Assembly (NCBI RefSeq): GCF_001562275.1
Contig: NZ_CP014304.1
Coordinates: forward strand, 3,224,001 to 3,288,000
Reading direction: 5' to 3'
DNA length: 64,000 bases
Origin: Hymenobacter sp. PAMC 26628
GTDB taxonomy: Bacteria > Bacteroidota > Bacteroidia > Cytophagales > Hymenobacteraceae
Within the stretch, counting starts at the first letter, position 1. Each line of letters starts with the position of its first letter. The notes under the pieces were generated by a model. It saw only the letters and a list, made by a program, of their open reading frames with translations, did not search any database and was not told the origin of the DNA. Both the position numbers and the translations under genes were made by a program. Shown piece after piece: positions 54,403 to 61,493 of the stretch.

Positions 54403-55326
54403 ATGCCCGCCCCCGACCTCGCCGCCGTCCGCTCGTTCGAAAACCTGGAATTCCTGGCCCGCCAGCTCGTCGACGGCTTCATCACCGGCCTGCACCAGTC
54501 GCCGTACCACGGCTTTTCGGTCGAGTTTTCGGAGCACCGGCTCTACAACCCCGGCGAGAGCACCCGGCACATCGACTGGAAGGTATTTGCCCGCACCGAC
54601 AAGCTCTTTGTGAAGCGCTACGAAGAGGAAACCAACCTGCGCGCCCACCTGCTCATCGACGTGAGCCCGAGCATGTACTACCCCGCCCCCGACCACGCCA
54701 AGCTGACCTTCAGTGTGGTAGCGGCGGCAGCGCTGGCCACACTGCTCACCCGGCAGCGCGACGCAGTGGGCCTCGTCACCTTCGCCGACCGGGTAGAGCT
54801 ACAAACGCCGGTGCGCTCCACCACCACCCACCGCCACGCCGTGCTGCTGGCCTTGCAGCGCCTGCTCGAGCGGCCCGCCGCGCCAGTGGGGCCCCGGCGC
54901 GGCACCGACGTGGCCGGCGTCATCCACACCATCGCCCAGCAGATCCCCAAACGCTCGCTCGTCATCCTCTTCAGCGATATGCTGGGGCGCGACGCGGCCG
55001 GGCAGGCCGCCGCGCTGGCCGCTCTCCAGCACCTGCGCCACCAGCACCACGAGGTGCTGCTCTTCCACGTGCTCGACCGCAGCACGGAGGCCAACTTCGA
55101 TTTCGCCGAGCGGCCCTACATCTTCGAGGACGTAGAAACGGGCCAGGAAATCAAGCTCCAGCCCTCCCAAATCCGGGCCCAGTACCAAGCGGCGATGGCC
55201 ACTTTCGAGCAGGATTTGGCCCTGCGCTGCGGCCAGCTCAAGATTGATTTTGTGCCCGTGGACGTGCGCGAGCCGTTCGAAAAAGTGCTGTATGCCTACC
55301 TGGTGAAGCGCGGCAAGGGCCGCTAG
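54403..55326 (+). CDS. DUF58 domain protein (second copy)
   Basis: 307 residues. YNPGESTRHIDWKVFARTDKLFVKRYEEE is the DUF58 centre; LLIDVSPSMYY is the metal-site-like D-x-S-x-S motif of the VWA fold. No membrane segment, unlike the gene at the window start. It stands without a MoxR gene nearby. A TATCTTTG box precedes it. Confidence 0.9.
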   Translation: MPAPDLAAVRSFENLEFLARQLVDGFITGLHQSPYHGFSVEFSEHRLYNPGESTRHIDWKVFARTDKLFVKRYEEETNLRAHLLIDVSPSMYYPAPDHAKLTFSVVAAAALATLLTRQRDAVGLVTFADRVELQTPVRSTTTHRHAVLLALQRLLERPAAPVGPRRGTDVAGVIHTIAQQIPKRSLVILFSDMLGRDAAGQAAALAALQHLRHQHHEVLLFHVLDRSTEANFDFAERPYIFEDVETGQEIKLQPSQIRAQYQAAMATFEQDLALRCGQLKIDFVPVDVREPFEKVLYAYLVKRGKGR

Positions 55327-55342
55327 GGCCCCAACTTGCGCC

Positions 55343-55350
55343 TACTTTTG
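55343..55350 (+). promoter_or_regulatory. -7 promoter box (TACTTTTG)
   Basis: Exact TAnnTTTG, 36 bases before the ATG at 55387. Confidence 0.55.
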
Positions 55351-55386
55351 TTGTAGTACCCATCACTTACGCTTCTTCTCAACACC

Positions 55387-55845
55387 ATGTACCAAGTTCT
55401 GCTCTATCTGCACTCCTACCTCCGCTATTTCGTGCTCGGGGCCGGCCTCGTGGCCGTGTACCGCGCCTACGTGGGCATGTCGGGCCGCCGTCCGTTTGGC
55501 AAGGGCGACAACGCCTTTGGAGCCAGCTTCGTGGGCTTCATGCTGTTGCAGCTCATCGTGGGCCTGGGCCTGTACTTCGGCCTCAGCCCCTACGGCCTCA
55601 AAGCCATGAAAGTAGCCGGCGCCATGAAGGACCCAGTGGTGCGCTTCTTCGGCATGGAGCACGTGGCCATCATGGTGCTGGCCGTCATCATCGCCCAAAT
55701 CGGCCGCACACTTTCCAAAAAGCGCCTCAACGACACTGCCAAGCACAAAACGGCCTTCATCTACTACGGCGTCGCCCTGGCGCTGGTGCTCCTCATGATT
55801 CCGTGGGGCCTCTGGAACCCGTACCGGCCGCTGTTCCGGTTTTAG
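55387..55845 (+). CDS. Four-helix membrane protein (Bacteroidota 'cytochrome b'-like)
   Basis: 152 residues with four predicted membrane segments: LHSYLRYFVLGAGLVAVYRA, SFVGFMLLQLIVGLGLYF, EHVAIMVLAVIIAQIG, AFIYYGVALALVLLMIPW. Histidines in HSYLRYF and MEHVAIM sit in helices 1 and 3, which would suit haem binding. It resembles a short conserved membrane protein in this group; function unknown. Confidence 0.7.
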   Translation: MYQVLLYLHSYLRYFVLGAGLVAVYRAYVGMSGRRPFGKGDNAFGASFVGFMLLQLIVGLGLYFGLSPYGLKAMKVAGAMKDPVVRFFGMEHVAIMVLAVIIAQIGRTLSKKRLNDTAKHKTAFIYYGVALALVLLMIPWGLWNPYRPLFRF

Positions 55846-55893
55846 TCACTGCATAAAAACTATTCTATTCCAAGTATTAATCAACCCTCATTT

Positions 55894-56448
55894 ATGGAAA
55901 ATTTTGAACAGCGCTTAAGTGACCTATTTGCTAACAAATTGCTCACGGATATCTCCGAACTTGATCTAACTTCTAAATCCAGTTTAGAATTGCTACTAGA
56001 ACATGTTTATAAAAAAGTTTTAGTGCCGGCTCATTACATCCTAACCGAACAAGAACAGTTTTTTAATTCTTCTTTAAGCTTTCTTGAGGAAACAGAAGGC
56101 GATGCTGTGGCCGATGGTTTAGAAGAACGGTCGATAGGTGCTCTCAAAATAGTGAGGCTGCGGCAACCATTATTTACTTATTGGTTAAGTTTTGACGGCG
56201 ACACTGAGGCAAGTGATGCCCGCCTTTGGAGGCACGTAGATATTGAACGCCAACCGATTGACATTGATAATTTGCCTGATAGCTTTTGGGATTTAGATAA
56301 ACTCGACGAAGACTCGCTCGGTAAAACACTTGTGGATAAAGACGCGGCGGATTCAGTCGAAGAATACCATTACTTTACCCTTGACATGGATGAAGCAGTG
56401 CGTCTTATACAGGAGGATTTCTACGAAGTGTGTGCTAAGCTTCTTTAA
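55894..56448 (+). CDS. Hypothetical acidic protein, AT-rich gene
   Basis: 184 residues, no signal peptide or membrane segment. Helical and acidic (FEQRLSDLFANKLLTDISEL, HVYKKVLVPAHYIL, DLDKLDEDSLGKTLVDKD). Its base composition is much more AT-rich than both neighbours, so it was probably acquired. A terminator follows at 56483. I do not recognise the family. Confidence 0.65.
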   Translation: MENFEQRLSDLFANKLLTDISELDLTSKSSLELLLEHVYKKVLVPAHYILTEQEQFFNSSLSFLEETEGDAVADGLEERSIGALKIVRLRQPLFTYWLSFDGDTEASDARLWRHVDIERQPIDIDNLPDSFWDLDKLDEDSLGKTLVDKDAADSVEEYHYFTLDMDEAVRLIQEDFYEVCAKLL

Positions 56449-56482
56449 AATCATGTCGTACTAACCACACCTAACGCACAAG

Positions 56483-56516
56483 AACGCCTTCCGATTTGCG
56501 CGGATTGGAAGGCGTT
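56483..56516 (+). terminator. Hairpin terminator
   Basis: AACGCCTTCC and GGAAGGCGTT around a 14-base loop, followed by TTGC. Confidence 0.8.
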
Positions 56517-56670
56517 TTGCATTTGTTCCAGCCCGGCGCTACATGTTCATCCCGCGCGAGGCTTCGAGGCACTGGGCGATGATACATGGGGCCCCGGCGG
56601 CGCATGGCCGTGCAACCTTTTCGGCCGCGCGGGGGTCATCTAGCCACTCCCCCTTTTTCTGCTCGTCCGT

Positions 56671-57159
56671 ATGCGCTTGCCCCTGCTTTTTGCCGCTTCC
56701 CTCGCCCTATTCAGCTGCCGCAAAAGCGACGACCCGAGCCTGGCGCCCGGCGAGGGTTCGGAACTGGTAACGGAAGAAGACTGCGGCACGCCGGGGCCCA
56801 GCGGCTACCAGGTGCTGCTGCGCACCCAGCAGCAAGCCGTGCAGCTGCCGGGCACGGTCGAAACATTTCTGGTCAGCAAAGACAACGTGTTCAATACCAG
56901 CGGTAGCGACCACCTCATCGCCTCGCTCACCCGGCAAGACGACGTGCTGAGCCTGCGTTACTGCGGCGTGCTGCACAACGGCATGACCGCCGACACGGGG
57001 CCCGCCCGCAGTGCCATCAGCCTCCAGGATTTGCCGGCCCAGGTGTACCGCCTGCGCATCACCGTGCGCAACCGCCACACTACCGGCACCCTCGACCTGA
57101 CCACCACCCCCGCCCGCCTCAGCTTCGCCGATACCACGGTGGCCGCCGTGTGGCGCTAG
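56671..57159 (+). CDS. Putative lipoprotein, unknown function
   Basis: 162 residues. LLFAASLALFSCRKSDDPSL is a lipoprotein signal with Cys 16. The rest is a beta-rich domain with two further cysteines (EEDCGTPG and LRYCGVLH). Unknown family. The next gene begins 66 bases later. Confidence 0.65.
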   Translation: MRLPLLFAASLALFSCRKSDDPSLAPGEGSELVTEEDCGTPGPSGYQVLLRTQQQAVQLPGTVETFLVSKDNVFNTSGSDHLIASLTRQDDVLSLRYCGVLHNGMTADTGPARSAISLQDLPAQVYRLRITVRNRHTTGTLDLTTTPARLSFADTTVAAVWR

Positions 57160-57225
57160 CGGGGGCCCTAAGCCCCAGGGTTTTGCGCGCGGGCAGCGTA
57201 AACTCGCGCCGTACTCCTTACCGCC

Positions 57226-57798
57226 ATGACCGCCGACTTCCTCGCTAGCACCAAAAAACAGTTCGCCTACTACAAACTGCTGGGCGAGCAAACCCTGGCC
57301 CAGGTGCCCGACGACCAACTCAACTGGCAACCCAACGCGGCCAGCAACAGCCTGGCAGCCATTGTGAAGCACTTGTGGGGCAACATGTTGTCGCGCTGGA
57401 CGGATTTCCTAACCAGCGACGGCGAAAAGCCCTGGCGCCACCGCGAGGCCGAGTTTGATAACGACCTGCGCACCCGCGCCGCAGTGCTCGAAAAATGGGA
57501 AGCCGGCTGGCAGTGCCTGTTTGGGGCCCTGGACGGACTGACGACGGCCGACCTGGACCGGCTCGTGTACATCCGCCACCAGGGCCACACCGTGGCCGAG
57601 GCCATCAACCGCCAGCTGGCGCACTATCCCTACCACGTGGGCCAAATGGTATTCCTGGCCCGCCTGGTGGCCGGCGATGCGTGGCAGTCCCTTTCCATCC
57701 CGCGCGGCGCCTCGGGGGCCTACAACGCCGAAAAGTTTGCCCAGCCCCCACACCAGGCGCATTTCACCGACGAGCTTTTGGGCGATACTCCGCTTTGA
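57226..57798 (+). CDS. DinB-fold protein (DUF1572)
   Basis: 190 residues. LNWQPNAASNSLAAIVKHLWGNML holds the first His, and HYPYHVGQMVFLARLV the two later His of the DinB/YfiT metal site. DUF1572-type four-helix proteins, related to thiol-S-transferases such as bacillithiol transferase; substrate unknown. Confidence 0.9.
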   Translation: MTADFLASTKKQFAYYKLLGEQTLAQVPDDQLNWQPNAASNSLAAIVKHLWGNMLSRWTDFLTSDGEKPWRHREAEFDNDLRTRAAVLEKWEAGWQCLFGALDGLTTADLDRLVYIRHQGHTVAEAINRQLAHYPYHVGQMVFLARLVAGDAWQSLSIPRGASGAYNAEKFAQPPHQAHFTDELLGDTPL

Positions 57799-58349
57799 TG
57801 AGGCCCTTTTTACTCAGACTGGGGCCCCGGCGCGGGCGCAACTTTGCCCAGGCGAGAGAAGAAGGCCAACGGGCGCGGCAAACCCAACCTGGCCACTGGT
57901 AGTCGTGGCGCCGGGTTTCGCAGCGAAAGAGTGCGTGTTGGTCGAGTGCAATTTTTTGGGTTGCAACTAGAGTAAGTCGGACGGTGTCCCGTCTATGCAC
58001 TTGCCGTTCCGTTTCACCCCACCCCGCCCGTCATGCTTTACCTATTTGGCCGCCTTGCCCTCAGCGACTCCTACTATTTCCAGCAGGAAGAAGAAGCGTT
58101 TATCTACCAGCAAAAGATGAACGGCCGCCGCCCCGAAGGGCCCCAGCCCGACCCTCGTGCGGCAGTGGTTGACCGCCGCCTGCACTGGGACTGCCAACTC
58201 CCGCAAGCAAGTTGCGCGGCCGCCGGCTGCGCCAACTAGCCGCGACTACTCGCCGCGGCGCGTGAATGCGCGCAGCCGAAAACGCGCCGCGCCTGCTCTC
58301 TTTTAGGCAAGTAAGTTCACCAAATAGTAAAGTTGGGCCCCTATTCATC
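57799..58349. other. Spacer with no confident gene (small ORF 58033-58239)
   Basis: About 550 bases. A 68-residue frame from ATG 58033 (MLYLFGRLALSDSYYFQQEE...) has a plausible beginning but a cysteine-rich, irregular end and no recognisable homology; it may be a gene start fused to non-coding sequence. No hairpin or repeat until 58350. Confidence 0.4.
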
Positions 58350-58389
58350 GCAAAAAAGCCCGCTGCTGAATTTCAGCGGCGGGCTTTAA
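58350..58389 (-). terminator. Hairpin terminator of the deoxyhypusine synthase-like gene
   Basis: AAAGCCCGCTGCTGAA and TTTCAGCGGCGGGCTTT pair with one mismatch, with an A-run on the downstream side for minus-strand transcription. Confidence 0.85.
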
Positions 58390-58409
58390 AAAGCTTGTGC
58401 GAGCGGCCA

Positions 58410-59381
58410 TTATTGCCCCAGCACAATCGCAAATATCAGCGGGGCTACGATGGTAGCGTCGCTTTCGATGATGAACTTGGGGGTTTTCTCACCCAGCTTG
58501 CCCCAGGTGATTTTCTCGTTGGGCACGGCGCCCGAGTAGCTGCCGTAGCTGGTAGTCGAGTCCGAAATCTGGCAGAAATAGCCCCACAGCGGCACCTCAT
58601 GGCGCTGCAAGTCCTGGTGCAGCATGGGCACCACGCAGATGGGGAAGTCGCCGGCAATGCCGCCGCCAATCTGGAAGAAGCCGATTTTGCTCGCCTCGGT
58701 AGCGGTTTTGGTGTACCAGTCGGCCAGGTAAATCATGTACTGGATGCCCGTGCGCATGGTGTGCACGTTTTTGATATCGCCGGTGATGACGTGGCCGGCG
58801 TAGATGTTGCCGAGCGTCGAGTCTTCCCAGCCGGGGCAAATAATGGGCAGGTTTTTTTCGGCCGCGGCCAGCATCCACGAATCCTTAGGGTCAATCTGGT
58901 AGTATTGCTCCAGCTCGCCGCTCAGCAGAATCTGGTAGAAAAACTCGTGCGGGAAGTACGCCTTGCCCTCCTGGTCGGCCTTCTCCCAGAACTTAAGCAC
59001 CACGTGCTCCAAGCGGCGCATGGCCTCCTCTTCGGGGATGCAGGTGTCGGTCACACGGTTCATGTGGCGCTTCAGCAGTTCGTGCTCGTCGGCGGGCGTC
59101 AGGTCGCGGTAGTTGGGCACCCGCTCGTAGAAGTCGTGGGCAACTAGGTTGAAGATATCCTCCTCCAGGTTGGCGCCCGTGCAGCTGATAATCTGCACTT
59201 TGTCCTGCCGAATCAGCTCGGCCAGCTGAATTCCCATTTCGGCGGTGCTCATGGCCCCGGCCAGGGTAATCATCATTTTGCCGCCCTCGGCGAGGTGCTT
59301 GTTATAGCCCTCGCCCGCGTCGATGAGCGCCGCGGCGTTGAAGTGGCGGTAGTGGTGCTTGAGGAAGTTGGTGATGTGCAT
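58410..59381 (-). CDS. Deoxyhypusine synthase family protein
   Basis: 323 residues. MMITLAGAMSTAEMGIQLAELIR and ISCTGANLEEDIFN, IICPGWEDSTLGN, IGFFQIGGGIAGDFPICVVP, and EKITWGKL with the lysine that binds the aminobutyl group. The family makes deoxyhypusine on eIF5A in archaea and eukaryotes; bacterial members act on polyamines (homospermidine-like reactions) or are uncharacterised. No eIF5A partner is expected in this genome. Confidence 0.92.
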   Translation of the reverse strand: MHITNFLKHHYRHFNAAALIDAGEGYNKHLAEGGKMMITLAGAMSTAEMGIQLAELIRQDKVQIISCTGANLEEDIFNLVAHDFYERVPNYRDLTPADEHELLKRHMNRVTDTCIPEEEAMRRLEHVVLKFWEKADQEGKAYFPHEFFYQILLSGELEQYYQIDPKDSWMLAAAEKNLPIICPGWEDSTLGNIYAGHVITGDIKNVHTMRTGIQYMIYLADWYTKTATEASKIGFFQIGGGIAGDFPICVVPMLHQDLQRHEVPLWGYFCQISDSTTSYGSYSGAVPNEKITWGKLGEKTPKFIIESDATIVAPLIFAIVLGQ

Positions 59382-59394
59382 GGTGGGGATGTAA

Positions 59395-59500
59395 TGTCAT
59401 CCTGAGCCTGCGAAGGACCTTATCACGTCCGCGCTGCTCAGGGGAAAAGAAGAACTAACGGAAGCAACCGTGATAAGATGCTTTCTACGTCAGCATGACA
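59395..59500. repeat. Palindromic intergenic repeat, family A copy 4 (diverged)
   Basis: TGTCATCCTGAGCCTGCGAAG and TCAGCATGACA at the outer ends, CTTATCACG / CGTGATAAG inside. About two-thirds of arm positions pair. Confidence 0.75.
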
Positions 59501-59510
59501 GGAAAAGGGA

Positions 59511-60053
59511 TTACGCCGGCTCCGCAATTATCAAATTGTGGTTGGTGTAGATGCAGATGTCGGCCGCGATGTGCAGGGCGTCTTCCACCATCTGGCGGGC
59601 TGTCAGGTGCGGGGCGTGCTTCTTCAGGGCCAGGGCGGCGGCCTGCGCGTACATGGCGCCGCTGCCGATGGCGGCCACGTCCATGTCGGGCTCCAGCACG
59701 TCGCCGGTGCCGCTGATAATGAGCAGCTCGTCCTTGTCGCAGACCACCATCATGGCCTCTAACTTACGGAGGTACTGGTCTTTGCGCCAGTCTTTGGCCA
59801 GCTCGATGGCGGCGCGCTTGAGGTTGTTGCCGTAGGCGGCCAGCTTCTCCTCGAAGCGGTCGAGCAGCATGAAGGCATCGGCCGTGGAGCCGGCAAATCC
59901 GGTGACCACCTTGCCGTCGTTGAGCTGGCGCACTTTGCGCACGTTGTTTTTGGCCACGTGCTTGTCCATAGTGGCTTGGCCGTCGGCCCCGAGGGCAATC
60001 TGGCCGTTGTGGCGCACGCCGAGCACGGTCGTGGAGCGAATTTTTGGGAGCAT
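59511..60053 (-). CDS. hslV: ATP-dependent protease HslUV, peptidase subunit HslV
   Basis: 180 residues from ATG 60053. The catalytic threonine follows a short pro-segment in KIRSTTVLGVRHNGQIALGADGQAT. VRQLNDGKVVTGFAGSTADAF, YLRKLEAMMVVCDKDELLIISG and AIGSGAMYAQAAALAL are typical. HslV forms a dodecamer fed by the HslU ATPase, which is not in this window. A TATTTTTG box ends four bases before the ATG. Confidence 0.97.
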   Translation of the reverse strand: MLPKIRSTTVLGVRHNGQIALGADGQATMDKHVAKNNVRKVRQLNDGKVVTGFAGSTADAFMLLDRFEEKLAAYGNNLKRAAIELAKDWRKDQYLRKLEAMMVVCDKDELLIISGTGDVLEPDMDVAAIGSGAMYAQAAALALKKHAPHLTARQMVEDALHIAADICIYTNHNLIIAEPA

Positions 60054-60057
60054 GGGG

Positions 60058-60065
60058 CAAAAATA
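60058..60065 (-). promoter_or_regulatory. -7 promoter box (TATTTTTG) abutting the hslV start codon
   Basis: TATTTTTG on the minus strand (60065 to 60058), followed by CCCC and the ATG at 60053; predicted leaderless. Confidence 0.6.
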
Positions 60066-60138
60066 CAACGCTTGGTCCCCGCTGGGCCAGAAGCGGGCGT
60101 TACTAACAAGCATTCCACATCGCCAAACACTACATCGG

Positions 60139-61020
60139 CTACTTCTCCGCACTAAAGAGACCGTTCAGTTTGGTGAGTAGGCGCTTGCTTTTCTTGGCAA
60201 AACTGTACAAGTGGGCCGGCAGTTTTTCCCTGCTTCTCAAAAGCACAACGGATTCTGTCAATGAGGAATAATTTGTTTTGTAGGCCGCCCGGTGCGAGGT
60301 ATGCTGATAAACCGAATATTTGAGGCCCACCACCGTCTCATTGGCGACTTTCCGGTGCGGTACCACCGGGAGCAATGGCTGAATGGCGGTGGTGTAGGCG
60401 AGCGGGCCGGTTAGCCTCAGCACCCCAATGGCCCCCGTGCCGTGCAACCACGGGCGGTACTGGTCAATGTTTTGGAGGACGGTTTCGATTACTGCTTTCA
60501 GGAAAGGGTGGCCGGGGGCCGCAACGATGTGCCACTGCTGGTACTCGCCGCCGGCAATGTCTGTTACCTCTTCCGAAGTGCCGAATCCCTCGTGCTGCTC
60601 ACCGGGCTTGTTTCTCCAATGGGATAAAATGTACCGGTCGTCTGGCCGCAGCATTTGCTCGAATGGGCAAATGCACGTGCTCTTAATATCCAGGTAGACG
60701 CCGCCGCATTTGTACATCAGCAAGTAGCGGAACAAATCTGCCCGGGCCACGCCGTACCGCGGGTTTATTCGTTCAAAACAATGAAGGATATGGGGCCCGT
60801 AGTTCTCGCCGACAAACTTTGTTATGTCGTCGTCGTCGTAAATAATGTGCGTCCAGCCAGGGTTTAGCCTCTTGATGCTATCAACGTTTTCCTGAAGCTC
60901 AGGCGGCAGCTTCTTAGACATAAACGTTTGGTGAATAACGCGGGGGATGGCCACACCTTCAGCCAGTTGCGGCAAATTCCATTTGCCAACAGGCAATTCG
61001 GCTAGAACAGGAGCTTTCAT
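60139..61020 (-). CDS. GT32 glycosyltransferase (capsular/OCH1-like)
   Basis: 293 residues from ATG 61020. IPRVIHQTFMSKKLPPE, GWTHIIYDDDDI, YGVARADLFRYLLMYKCGGVYLDIKSTC (DxD) and ISHWRNKPGE match GT32 enzymes that add sugars to surface polysaccharides. A basic C-terminal amphipathic region (KKSKRLLTK) may bind membrane. Upstream spacer 61036-61362 has no gene. Confidence 0.9.
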   Translation of the reverse strand: MKAPVLAELPVGKWNLPQLAEGVAIPRVIHQTFMSKKLPPELQENVDSIKRLNPGWTHIIYDDDDITKFVGENYGPHILHCFERINPRYGVARADLFRYLLMYKCGGVYLDIKSTCICPFEQMLRPDDRYILSHWRNKPGEQHEGFGTSEEVTDIAGGEYQQWHIVAAPGHPFLKAVIETVLQNIDQYRPWLHGTGAIGVLRLTGPLAYTTAIQPLLPVVPHRKVANETVVGLKYSVYQHTSHRAAYKTNYSSLTESVVLLRSREKLPAHLYSFAKKSKRLLTKLNGLFSAEK

Positions 61021-61362
61021 TATGAGCAGTCCGAAGAGGTGCACTGAATGTTGGCCAACCGCTAACCGGCTACCCTACTATTAATTTCACATGAGAAAAC
61101 GTGGCAAAGAACAAAAAGTTAAGAACACAATGCAAATTGAGGGAAATCTCCCGAATGTTGTGACGCATGGAGCGGCAACAGCAAATAGATTAGGGCCCCA
61201 CCATATGGCAAGAGTGAGCGTCGCAAAGCGCCACAGCTCCAGCAGTTATTCCAGTCAGTGAAACAGACTTACTCGGCTGGCGTCCGCGCAGTAGAAGCGG
61301 CTGCCGGCCAACTCCGAAAGCTGTTCAATAAGTAAAAACTACCACAAAACAGCCTTGCGGTA

Positions 61363-61435
61363 TTATCCGCTAAAATGCAATGAGTCCCGCCAGGCTTTGA
61401 AAGCTTAGCGGGACTCATTGCATTTTAGCGGATAA
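61363..61435. terminator. Long perfect inverted repeat, probable terminator
   Basis: Arms 61363-61390 and 61408-61435 are exact 28-base complements (TTATCCGCTAAAATGCAATG...). The 17-base centre can pair further (GCTTT/AAAGC). It lies beyond the stop of the minus-strand TonB receptor gene. Confidence 0.9.
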
Positions 61436-61493
61436 CGCCCAAAAATATCGGCGGGGTTCTGCACCTGCGCGGGGATGAACGCCCGCTCCTGGC

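Noticed and set aside
58033..58239. 68-residue small ORF as a real gene
   Set aside because: No homology recognised, irregular C-terminal composition, no promoter box; reported only as part of a spacer.
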